Positions 37,042 to 44,300 of a stretch of 64,000 nucleotides of DNA are shown here, one piece after another. Source of the DNA: Colwellia sp. GTDB taxonomy: Bacteria > Pseudomonadota > Gammaproteobacteria > Enterobacterales > Alteromonadaceae. The stretch lies in assembly GCA_013215295.1 (NCBI GenBank), contig JABSOZ010000005.1:186001-250000 (forward strand), given 5' to 3'. The notes below the pieces were generated by a model. That model was not told the origin of the DNA. It made no database searches and saw nothing but the letters and a program-made list of their open reading frames with translations. The position numbers and the translations under genes are program-made. The stretch's first letter is position 1. The number at the start of each line of letters is the position of its first letter.

Positions 37042-37059
37042 TTTGGGGGCGTTAGCGCC
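37042..37059. repeat. GC-rich 18-bp repeat, left copy
   Basis: TTTGGGGGCGTTAGCGCC differs by one base from 41604-41621. It lies 30 bp beyond the 3' end of the truncated recombinase. The two copies bracket the sulfur module, so they may be its attachment-site remnants. The GGCG/CGCC core is partly self-complementary. Confidence 0.55.
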
Positions 37060-37088
37060 ACAAATTTCTGTTGCGCGAACTCTATAAT

Positions 37089-37487
37089 TCAAGTTTTTGT
37101 GCTTTCTGAAATAGACAACGCATCCTCTATTTCAACCCCTAAATATTCAATTGTACTTTGTAGCTTTGAATGACCAAGTAATAGCTCAATAGCCCTTAAA
37201 TTCTTTGTCTTTGCATAAATTAAGGATGCCTTAGTACGTCTTAGCGAGTGCGTTCCATATTGGGTGATGTCTAACCCTAGGGTGGAGACCCATTTTTTGA
37301 CTATATTGGCATAGAAGTGATAGCAAATATGTTGCCCTAGTTTTCTCGGACTAAGATATAAAAAATCAGAGGACGATAGATTTTTCAAATATACCCACTG
37401 GTTCAAACACTGTTGAGTCTTTGGTGTAATTTCAAATTGAACTTCTTTGTGAGATTTTTGTTGTTCAATCATCGCTCGAGATTGAAT
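37089..37487 (-). pseudogene. Truncated tyrosine recombinase/integrase
   Basis: The C-terminal catalytic half survives: GTHSLRRTK (Arg), LLLGHSK (His) and the Tyr nucleophile in TIEYLG, with the longest ATG ORF ending at 37472. In the same frame the reading continues upstream a few codons (IQSRAM, as in the homologous region of the copy at 23 kb) and then meets a stop near 37485, where unrelated sequence begins. The N-terminal half is therefore missing. It belongs to the same family as the relic at 23193-23815. Confidence 0.85.
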
Positions 37488-37695
37488 AAGTGAGCCTCAT
37501 GAATATCCGAAAGCCGATGACCATCTAGTAAAAGTAATTGAGGAAAAAGGATTAACTCTTATTCCTGAAATATCTCAAATTTTAGAAAGTGTTAGCAATT
37601 CAAACCTTGGGGGCTTCAATAATAGTATGGATATTATTTTAACAATTACGTTAAGGGGTGGTTTGCTAAGCTCATGGAGCAAAGGTAATATCTAA
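37479..37695 (+). pseudogene. Start-less C-terminal gene fragment of unknown family
   Basis: The plus-strand frame reads PHEYPKADDHLVKVIEEKG and continues through LTLIPEISQILESV and NLGGFNNSMDIILTITLRGG to TAA, about 70 codons with no start codon. It abuts the broken end of the recombinase, so this looks like a deletion or recombination junction joining two gene remnants. Confidence 0.55.
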
Positions 37696-37727
37696 TACGA
37701 CTTGCGGTGTAGTTCGAATCTACTCAG

Positions 37728-38399
37728 TTATTTTTCAATGACTTTAAGTTGCTCAAAGGGTAAGCCAGCGGCCTTCCATTCGGGAAAACCTTCTTCTAAC
37801 CTGAGTGCTTTAACGCCTTTTGCTATGAGTGTATCGACCATTTTATAGGAATATTGACAGTAGGGGCCGCGGCAGTAGGCAACGACTATTTTATTGCTCG
37901 CTATATCTTTGGTTTTCTCATCGATATCTTCTGGTTGAATATTTATCGCACCGCGAATATGGCCTTCAAGAAACTCCTTGCTGGGTCTAACATCGAGGAT
38001 TAATAAGTGCTGCTCTTTAATTTTACCGACTAGCTCTTCGCTGGAGATGGTTTGATTATTCTGCGGGTTTGTTGTGATCTGCGAAATTAAGCGATCAACT
38101 TCGGCTAGGTGAGTTTTGGCAGTTTTACGTAAACTACTAATAAGCAATACCACATCATCACCGGCCAAGCTATATAGCCGGCTCTTGCCTTGTTTCCGCA
38201 CTGAAACTACACCATTTTGTTTCAGTACTTGCAGGTGCCTTGAAGTATTAGCCACGGTTAAACCAGCTAACTGACTTAACTCATCAACGCCTCGTTCTGC
38301 TTGTGCCAAGTAATCAAGGAGTTCGACTCGCTGGGGCGAAGCTAAGCTATGCGCAATAAGCGCAAGTTGTTCAAAAAGCTGTTTTTTGATGATTGTCAT
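37728..38399 (-). CDS. ArsR-family regulator fused to rhodanese domain
   Basis: This is a 223-residue repressor-sensor fusion. The ArsR winged helix covers about residues 10-95 (SPQRVELLDYL, NTSRHLQVLKQNGVV). The rhodanese domain covers about 120-215, with the active-site Cys in VVAYCRGPYC. The DNA-binding half has no Cys, so persulfide sensing must rely on the rhodanese loop, unlike BigR/SqrR, which use Cys in the ArsR fold. A 20-bp imperfect palindrome upstream recurs at the MBL/MFS promoter region, so it probably represses both. It acts within the sulfane-sulfur module. Confidence 0.88.
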   Translation of the reverse strand: MTIIKKQLFEQLALIAHSLASPQRVELLDYLAQAERGVDELSQLAGLTVANTSRHLQVLKQNGVVSVRKQGKSRLYSLAGDDVVLLISSLRKTAKTHLAEVDRLISQITTNPQNNQTISSEELVGKIKEQHLLILDVRPSKEFLEGHIRGAINIQPEDIDEKTKDIASNKIVVAYCRGPYCQYSYKMVDTLIAKGVKALRLEEGFPEWKAAGLPFEQLKVIEK

Positions 38400-38452
38400 A
38401 TTCTACCGCTACCTTGCAATTTAGTTATTCAATTTAATGATAAAACTTAAAG

Positions 38453-38472
38453 ATTCAATTCAATGATTGAAT
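38453..38472. promoter_or_regulatory. ArsR-rhodanese operator, site A
   Basis: This palindromic 20-mer has ends ATTCAAT and ATTGAAT and lies 54-73 bp upstream of the regulator gene. It matches site B (39338-39357) at 17 of 20 positions. It resembles the ATTC-N8-GAAT-type sites of BigR/SqrR-like repressors. A weaker partial copy lies at 38427-38446. Confidence 0.7.
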
Positions 38473-38575
38473 TTTAATTTAACCGTAAAATATATACAAC
38501 TCAATTTTAATCCCAGCAGCAGCTGAATATTAGTGCGCGCGGACTCGCTCGTCTGCTCAGCAGCACTTAGGCCAT

Positions 38576-39307
38576 TTAACCGCCGGAATTGGCCTTAACA
38601 ATCACGGCCATATTTTCGGGGTAAGGCGGTAAATTCGCGGTTACCTCGGCGACAAATTCTGCTTTTGATAATTTGAATATCGGGTTATTGAGTTTTTCAA
38701 AGCCGATTGTTGACATCGGTTTAGCAGATATACCCGCGCCACAAGCACTTCCAGCTTTGGCACCTGGTAAAATTTCGATATGGCCGTCCAGGGTTAATAA
38801 CTTATTATGAAGAGAATCATAAAGGTTGGCCGCCATTTCTGCTTCCCGGCCTCGTAAATCCGGTCGGCCAACACTGCCAACAAAGAGGGTATGTTGTGAA
38901 AGCAGGAACCAGGGATTAGAACCACGGGTATGGTCTGTGCCTAACAGGCATATCGAATCTAGCGTATGTCCAGGGGTATGCAATATTTTTAGTTCAACAT
39001 TGCCAACAATGATGCTCTGTTGGTCTTGCAGTGCGACAAAATCAAAATCTGCTTGGGATGACTCATGCAACATGTACTCAGCTCCTGTTTGCTCGGAAAG
39101 CGCCTTGCCGCCTGAATAATGATCGGCATGAAGATGTGTATCTATCACATAGCTTATCTCTACTCCTCGCTCTGCAGCTTGCGTAATAAACCACTGAATA
39201 TCATCAAGATGCACATCTACAGCAATGCTTTTTCCTTTCGAGATGCAGCCCAGAAAATAAGACATTGAAGAGGGAACATTGGGTAATTCTCTTTGTACCA
39301 TAAACAT
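38576..39307 (-). CDS. MBL-fold persulfide dioxygenase-like protein (ETHE1/PDO family)
   Basis: This is a protein of about 243 residues. The metal site is visible: THLHADH (HxHxDH), HTPGHTLDS for the next His and LFVGSVGRPDL for Asp. ILPGAKAGSACGAGIS matches the conserved Ser-Ala-Cys-Gly region of PDO-type proteins. It probably oxidises glutathione persulfide. I chose the ATG at 39307 because AAGG lies 8 nt upstream; the longer frame to 39343 would run into the operator at 39338. It is divergent from the MFS gene and downstream of the repressor on the same strand, in reverse order. Confidence 0.85.
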   Translation of the reverse strand: MFMVQRELPNVPSSMSYFLGCISKGKSIAVDVHLDDIQWFITQAAERGVEISYVIDTHLHADHYSGGKALSEQTGAEYMLHESSQADFDFVALQDQQSIIVGNVELKILHTPGHTLDSICLLGTDHTRGSNPWFLLSQHTLFVGSVGRPDLRGREAEMAANLYDSLHNKLLTLDGHIEILPGAKAGSACGAGISAKPMSTIGFEKLNNPIFKLSKAEFVAEVTANLPPYPENMAVIVKANSGG

Positions 39308-39337
39308 CGCAGTTACCTTTTTAATAAACAATATTAC

Positions 39338-39357
39338 ATTCAATTGATTGTTTGAAT
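39338..39357. promoter_or_regulatory. ArsR-rhodanese operator, site B
   Basis: This copy of site A (17/20) with ends ATTCAATT and TTTGAAT lies in the 103-bp divergent region between the MBL gene and the MFS gene. One bound repressor could control both. Confidence 0.7.
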
Positions 39358-39410
39358 GATAAAGTGTGATCTGGTAAGATGCAATCTCTTTCTATCAATT
39401 TGAGAAATTT

Positions 39411-40709
39411 ATGCCGCAGACCTTAATTCAAAATCAGACCGAAGGTCGCTCTTCAAACTCAGCAGCCGATACCATTAACCATGGCATACAGGCTAATTTC
39501 CGTCAGTTTAGTTTGCACCTAGTGCAAATATTCTTAGTGGGTTTAACCATTGGCATGACCCGTATTGTTATTCCTGCGCTAGCGGAGTCTGAATTTGGCT
39601 TAGCAGATCAGGCTTTCTTTTTACTGGCATCTTTTGTCGTGGTATTTGGCGTAGTAAAAGCGGTAATGAATTTGTTCGCCGGAAAACTCAGTGAAACTTA
39701 TGGTCGCAAGAATATACTGATAGTGGGGTGGTTAGTCGCACTGCCAATACCTTTCATGTTCTTATACGCCCCAACGTGGAACTGGATTATTCTCACCACG
39801 GTATTATTGGGTTTAAACCAAGGGCTTTGTTGGTCGATGGCATTAAACAGTAAATTGGATCTCGCGCAAAGCAGTCAAAAAGGTTTAGTGAATGGTGTTA
39901 ATGAGTTTGTTGGTTACGCTGCTGTTGGTATTGCCGGATTAGCCACGGCCTACATTGCAACTTTGTTTGGTGCGCGTGCAGGGCTGTTTTATTTCAGTTT
40001 GATTGTTATTTTATTGGGCTTAGTATTGGCCAAACTGACGATTGTTGAAACACTACCCTGGGCTAAGTTACATCATGATGCAGACGAAAATAGCATCGGC
40101 GAATCAAAATCTTTAGCGCAGTTATTCAAGTTAGCCTCGATAGAAAATAAATCGTTATTTGCCTTAAACCAGGCGGGTTTGGTTGAAAAATTTACCGACG
40201 CTATCGTTTGGATTTTCCTGCCAATATATTTTATCTCACAAGGTATCTCATTAATTGAGTCCGGCGCTATTATCTCTATTTATGGCATTGTTTGGGGCGC
40301 TACGCAGCTGATCACCGGACCCTTGTCAGACAAAATTGGTCGCAAAGATCTGATCGTTTGGGGAATGTGGTTTTGCGGGATGGGCATAACCGCCATTCCA
40401 TTTACCGACAGCATTACCTTATGGAGTTTTGAAGCGGCGTTTATCGGGGTAGGCATGGCTATGCTATATCCGAATTTGGGTGCATCGGTGGGCGATTTTT
40501 CGCCACCGCAGTATCGGGCAAGTTTAATCGGCGTTTATCGTTTTTGGCGAGATTCTGGTTATGCCATTGGTGCGCTCGTCATGGGCATTATGGCTCAATG
40601 GTCACAGGATCTGTTGATGCCTTTTTGGTTTGTCGGTATCGCCATGTTTCTTTCTGGGCTAATCGTGCTGTTGTGGTTGCCAAGAAAAATTGAACAAACG
40701 AGCCCTTAA
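39411..40709 (+). CDS. MFS transporter
   Basis: This is a 432-residue 12-span major facilitator protein. The loop 2-3 signature is FAGKLSETYGRKN and the symmetrical loop 8-9 is GPLSDKIGRKD. The N-terminal about 35 residues are hydrophilic. The substrate is not evident; in this context (divergent from a persulfide dioxygenase-like gene and sharing an ArsR-rhodanese operator) an exporter or importer of a sulfur or stress compound is inferred. The base composition of this gene and its neighbours looks more GC-rich than the flanking DNA, a sign of transfer. Confidence 0.88.
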   Translation: MPQTLIQNQTEGRSSNSAADTINHGIQANFRQFSLHLVQIFLVGLTIGMTRIVIPALAESEFGLADQAFFLLASFVVVFGVVKAVMNLFAGKLSETYGRKNILIVGWLVALPIPFMFLYAPTWNWIILTTVLLGLNQGLCWSMALNSKLDLAQSSQKGLVNGVNEFVGYAAVGIAGLATAYIATLFGARAGLFYFSLIVILLGLVLAKLTIVETLPWAKLHHDADENSIGESKSLAQLFKLASIENKSLFALNQAGLVEKFTDAIVWIFLPIYFISQGISLIESGAIISIYGIVWGATQLITGPLSDKIGRKDLIVWGMWFCGMGITAIPFTDSITLWSFEAAFIGVGMAMLYPNLGASVGDFSPPQYRASLIGVYRFWRDSGYAIGALVMGIMAQWSQDLLMPFWFVGIAMFLSGLIVLLWLPRKIEQTSP

Positions 40710-40870
40710 TTCTGGCCGGATGCAAGCTGGTAAACGCTGGCGCAGATAACTTGCACCCGGTTAGGTGCATCTCTGATGTAAGAGCGTGACGTAATGGTAT
40801 TTTAAAATACCAAGGCAAAACTGACATCACTTAAATGCAGCTATTAAATAAAATAGAAAAGGAAAATATT

Positions 40871-41167
40871 ATGATTAAAAGAATATCATTGTTTAAATTA
40901 AAAAGACCCAATAGCGCAGACCTGCATACAGCTGCAGCTGCTTTATGTTCTATGAAGGGGGCTATTCCTGCCCTGTTAGATATAGAAGTAGGGGTTAATT
41001 TTTCTCAATCAGACGCTGCCTACGATTTGGTGTTAAATATGACCTTCAAAGACGTAGATTCGCTGCGCCAATTTGAACAAGACCCGTTTCATTTAGCGGT
41101 GAAAAAAACCATGATTCAACTCAAACAAAACCGAGTTGTTGTCGATTATGAAAATCACCAAAATTAG
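40871..41167 (+). CDS. Dabb (stress-responsive A/B barrel) family protein
   Basis: This is a protein of about 98 residues with the dimeric alpha/beta-barrel (Dabb) pattern: KRISLFKLKRPNSAD at the start, then YDLVLNMTFKDVDSLRQFEQDP and FHLAVKKTM. The ATG at 40871 is preceded by AAAAGGAAA; an ATG at 40835 lacks a site and adds 12 residues. Dabb proteins are linked to stress or small aromatic and quinone substrates, and the function here is unknown. It lies 15 bp before a cupin gene, so the two form a pair. Confidence 0.75.
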   Translation: MIKRISLFKLKRPNSADLHTAAAALCSMKGAIPALLDIEVGVNFSQSDAAYDLVLNMTFKDVDSLRQFEQDPFHLAVKKTMIQLKQNRVVVDYENHQN

Positions 41168-41182
41168 CAAAAATAGAGCCAC

Positions 41183-41506
41183 ATGATGACTAATAGTTAC
41201 CCGGATAAAATAAAGTCGCTGCCTGCCCAAAAGGGCAAAGTTGATACGTCGAGTAAATACATGCTTGAAGCAAAAGATTGTAAGGTGTTGTTCGCCGCTT
41301 ATGAACCCGGTACAACCATCGCGCCACATAAACATGATGACGCCGATATTCATGGGGTTGTGATAAAAGGGCAAATAATTCTAACCGTAAATGGCATTAC
41401 CACCAAGCACGGTCCAGGGGAGTGGTATCACATTCCAACGGGCGCAGAGCACGCCACGGTATTTGAGCAAGAAACTGAAGAAATTGAATATTGGTTTAAA
41501 AAATAG
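41183..41506 (+). CDS. Cupin domain protein
   Basis: This is a 107-residue cupin with motif 1 PGTTIAPHKHDDADIHGVV (HxH, then His) and motif 2 GEWYHIPTGAEH. It is cytoplasmic. It is the last gene of the transferred module and is followed within 100 bp by the right-hand GC-rich repeat. It may work with the Dabb protein, whose gene ends 15 bp before it. The ligand is unknown. Confidence 0.82.
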   Translation: MMTNSYPDKIKSLPAQKGKVDTSSKYMLEAKDCKVLFAAYEPGTTIAPHKHDDADIHGVVIKGQIILTVNGITTKHGPGEWYHIPTGAEHATVFEQETEEIEYWFKK

Positions 41507-41603
41507 AAGGACAGGCACTCTCATTGTTTAAACAATTACTGGAGTATGTTGGTACTGTAGTGGCTCAGTAATTCTGGCCACTAATTTATAGTTTCTAACT
41601 CGT

Positions 41604-41621
41604 TTTGGGGGCGATAGCGCC
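41604..41621. repeat. GC-rich 18-bp repeat, right copy
   Basis: TTTGGGGGCGATAGCGCC matches 17/18 with 37042-37059 in the same orientation. No recombinase adjoins this copy, which suits the far end of an inserted module. Confidence 0.55.
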
Positions 41622-41640
41622 GTTAGAGTATATGTGCAAA

Positions 41641-41757
41641 TGTCAGCTATCCTTGAAAATAGCTGACATAATAGAGGGAGTAGTTAGCAGCGCTCTTGCA
41701 ACAAAAACTTGGCAATTAAAATTAACGCACATGTCAGCTTATAACGAGGAGCTGACC
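41641..41757. repeat. Two TGTCAGCT hairpins between cupin and gltS
   Basis: The first hairpin (41641-41668) has perfect arms TGTCAGCTAT and ATAGCTGACA around eight bases. The second (about 41732-41757) has GTCAGCT and AGCTGAC around 12 bases. Both share the TGTCAGCT word. They lie between convergent genes and may be terminators or a repeat element, but neither has a T-run. Confidence 0.55.
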
Positions 41758-41803
41758 TAAGGAAAAGCCAATCGCTAGAGTCAGCAAAGCACTTTGCAAT
41801 AGT

Positions 41804-43033
41804 TTACTGTCCAGTTACAAACGGTAAACTTAAGTACAATTGAATAATTACCGCATTGGTTATATCAATAAAAAAGGCGCCCACGAGTGGAACCACCAAA
41901 AAGGCTTGTGGTGAAGGACCGTGACGTGCAACCAAAGATTCCATATTAGCAACGGCTGTAGGTGTAGCGCCCATACCAAAGCCGCAATGTCCTCCGGCCA
42001 TTATTGCCGCATTATAATTCTTTCCCATGACTCTAAATGTGACAAAATAAGCAAACACCATTAATAATGTCGCTTGTAATAAAATAAGAAATAACATGGT
42101 TCCCGCTAAATTTTGCAGCTCCCAAATTTTGAGTGACATCAGAGCCATCGTCAAGAAAATCGACAGGGCCATTGTTCCCCATAAATCTATACATGCTTTA
42201 CTGATACGGTATCGTTTGGATACCTCCGTTATGTTTGTTACCACCACGCCAAACAATAAGGGAATTAAGAATGCAGGTAGCACGATGCCGCCATTTTTTA
42301 ATTCCAGATAAACTATTTGGCCTAACACCATACAAAGCAGAATAAAAAACAGGGTTTCCATCATTCTCTTGGGTGTAACTAAATCATATTCTTCAGGATC
42401 AAAGGTAATTGCCTCATTCTCGCCGCCTTTTAAATGGGTGTCTTTATCGCTGGACGTTAAGTTATGACGACTGATAAGTCTTCTGCTAACAGGGCCACCA
42501 ACCAGCCCTCCTAATATGAGACCTAAAGTTGCAGAAGCCATGGCTAATTCAAAGGTACTTGTAGGCATATTGTATTCAGTTATAAATAAGTCTGCATAAG
42601 TCGCACCGTTACCGTGTCCTCCTGACAAAGTGACAGAACCACCAATGAGTCCCATTAATGGGTCCATACCTGTTGAAATAGCATAAACAACACCAACAGT
42701 ATTTTGTACAAATAAATATAGAGTGGCAACAAGTAGAAAAAGCAGAACTTTAGGTCCACCTTTTGCTAATAAACTGAAACTGGCTCCTAAACCGACAGTG
42801 GTGAAAAACATCGTCATTAAAGGATTCTTTAAGCTCATATCGAATTGAAAATTAATGTTTAAGTAGGAATGTATCAGGGTGAGTATAAGTGAAAATACGA
42901 TACCGCCTACAACAGGTTCGGGTATATTGTTGTTTCTTAAAAAAGGAATTTTACTGTTAAGAAAGTATCCTGAAAAAAGTACGATAAGTGCGATAAATAA
43001 TGTTTCTGTAATGTTTACAACTATGTCCATCAA
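41804..43033 (-). CDS. gltS: Sodium/glutamate symporter GltS
   Basis: This is a 409-residue inner-membrane transporter that imports glutamate with Na+. It has ten or more hydrophobic segments. The two re-entrant-loop motifs of the ESS family are present: GGSVTLSGGHGNGATY (about 133-148) and AGGHCGFGMGATPTAVANM in the C-terminal half. The length matches E. coli GltS (401). The 700-bp upstream region contains a 55-codon ORF and an attenuator-like hairpin, suggesting that expression responds to a metabolite or to leader translation. It is divergent from the FecI-type sigma gene. Confidence 0.95.
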   Translation of the reverse strand: MMDIVVNITETLFIALIVLFSGYFLNSKIPFLRNNNIPEPVVGGIVFSLILTLIHSYLNINFQFDMSLKNPLMTMFFTTVGLGASFSLLAKGGPKVLLFLLVATLYLFVQNTVGVVYAISTGMDPLMGLIGGSVTLSGGHGNGATYADLFITEYNMPTSTFELAMASATLGLILGGLVGGPVSRRLISRHNLTSSDKDTHLKGGENEAITFDPEEYDLVTPKRMMETLFFILLCMVLGQIVYLELKNGGIVLPAFLIPLLFGVVVTNITEVSKRYRISKACIDLWGTMALSIFLTMALMSLKIWELQNLAGTMLFLILLQATLLMVFAYFVTFRVMGKNYNAAIMAGGHCGFGMGATPTAVANMESLVARHGPSPQAFLVVPLVGAFFIDITNAVIIQLYLSLPFVTGQ

Positions 43034-43147
43034 ATGATACCTATGACTAAATAAGTGTGTTTGAACGCCTTAAGGTGTTCAGGGGTATTTAATAGACAGG
43101 TAGCAGATCAATTTCCTCATTTTATTATGCTTCACGCAAAAATAACG

Positions 43148-43315
43148 CTAGTTATATCCTAATACGTAGCTTTTGTTTTCATTTTCTAGGCTATCTACTT
43201 TGAGCGTCTTACTGTTAAGGGGAGCAGTGCTTATTAATTTTTCATCAAAAGCAGGAGCAACATCATCCTCTTTTTCTAAGTTTGTTGTGTTGATGACATT
43301 ATTTGATTTTAACAT
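43148..43315 (-). CDS. Unrecognised 55-residue small protein in the gltS leader
   Basis: The minus strand encodes MLKSNNVINTTNLEKEDD, then VAPAFDEKLIS and a C-terminal NENKSYVLGYN, 55 residues with no Cys and no membrane span. CAGGTG precedes the ATG at 8-9 nt. It ends 115 bp before gltS on the same strand and starts 44 nt after a terminator-like hairpin. Codon use looks genuine. The polar, leader-like N-terminus could suit a modified-peptide precursor, but no maturation enzyme is visible, so no function is assigned. Confidence 0.5.
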   Translation of the reverse strand: MLKSNNVINTTNLEKEDDVAPAFDEKLISTAPLNSKTLKVDSLENENKSYVLGYN

Positions 43316-43358
43316 GACATTCACCTGTTACTTTATTGGCATAATTATGGAAAAAAAA

Positions 43359-43408
43359 TGCGTTTAATCAAAATTACACGAGATTAAATCGTTGAGATTA
43401 AACGCATA
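43359..43408 (-). promoter_or_regulatory. Attenuator-like hairpin upstream of the small ORF and gltS
   Basis: On the minus strand ATGCGTTTAATC pairs perfectly with GATTAAACGCAT (12 bp) and is followed at once by eight Ts, a canonical intrinsic terminator. The loop holds a second copy of TTTAATCTC (43381-43389 as well as 43395-43403), so the 3' arm has two possible partners. No gene ends here, so it is a leader attenuator or the end of a small RNA. Confidence 0.65.
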
Positions 43409-43730
43409 AAAAATCCCAGTAACCTATAGACAGTTGAAAAACTAAAATCCACATTTATTTATTTCAAATAGTTGTGTTTTTCACATCGTATTTGTCTTTT
43501 TTCTGCTGTTAACCTAAATAATTTTAAAGCGTAACTTAATATAATTACAGGTTAGGTATTGTTATTGTTAGTTTAAATTTTTTAGACGTGATATTTAGGT
43601 ATAACTTTAATTGTCTTTTAAAAAAATTATATTTATTTTTGTCATATTTTCAAGCGTAATTTAGCGCTTGTAGTTGTTTGATTTTCGCACTAAGATCGAC
43701 TTATATTTTAATATAATAAGTACAAAGTGA

Positions 43731-44297
43731 ATGATAACAGAACCCAAACTATCGGATGTTTTCATTAGTTACACGGCTAAAATAAGGCGGGTAGTTAGCC
43801 GCATAGTTCATCCTGAAGATATTGATGATATTGTTCAAGACACCTTTGTTCGCAGCTATGAAGCTAACCTAAAACAAGAAATTAAATATTCTCGTAGTTA
43901 TATGTTAAAAACAGCTAAAAATTTAGCGTTAAATCATATTGCGAAGTGGGATAATAAATTTAATGATTCCATTGAAGAGTTCAGTGAACCCCCGATAGAA
44001 TTGATTTCACAGAACTTTGAAGACGAATTTGAAAGTAAAGAAAGATTCTTAGTTTTTGTTCAAGCAACAAATCAGTTAGCAACGGCGGTTCGAAAGTGTT
44101 TTATTTTGAAAAAAGTATATGGTCTTAGCCAAAAAGAAATAGCAAAATATCTACATATTAGCGAAAGCACTGTGGAAAAGCATGTAGCGAAAGGGTTATT
44201 TAAATGTTCATTATATATGGAACAAAATGATAATAACCAGAGTCACTTAAATAGTGTCGAAGAACTGCCTTCTGGCAAAAGTATAAAGAGTTTATAG
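43731..44297 (+). CDS. FecI-type ECF RNA polymerase sigma factor
   Basis: This is a 188-residue sigma-70 family factor. Region 2 (IVHPEDIDDIVQDTFVRSYE, about residues 23-42) and region 4 (AVRKCFILKKVYGLSQKEIA, then HISESTVEKHVAKG) are clear, and there is no region 3. It directs transcription of the receptor operon when its partner FecR-like protein is triggered from the surface. The stop is separated from the fecR-type gene by 3 bp. The upstream 400 bp are AT-rich and carry the divergent gltS leader. Confidence 0.93.
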   Translation: MITEPKLSDVFISYTAKIRRVVSRIVHPEDIDDIVQDTFVRSYEANLKQEIKYSRSYMLKTAKNLALNHIAKWDNKFNDSIEEFSEPPIELISQNFEDEFESKERFLVFVQATNQLATAVRKCFILKKVYGLSQKEIAKYLHISESTVEKHVAKGLFKCSLYMEQNDNNQSHLNSVEELPSGKSIKSL

Positions 44298-44300
44298 TTA

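Noticed and set aside
43173-43367. 64-codon plus-strand ORF upstream of the sigma factor gene
   Set aside because: It is antisense to the better-supported minus-strand ORF at 43148-43315, has no ribosome site and runs through the attenuator-like hairpin.
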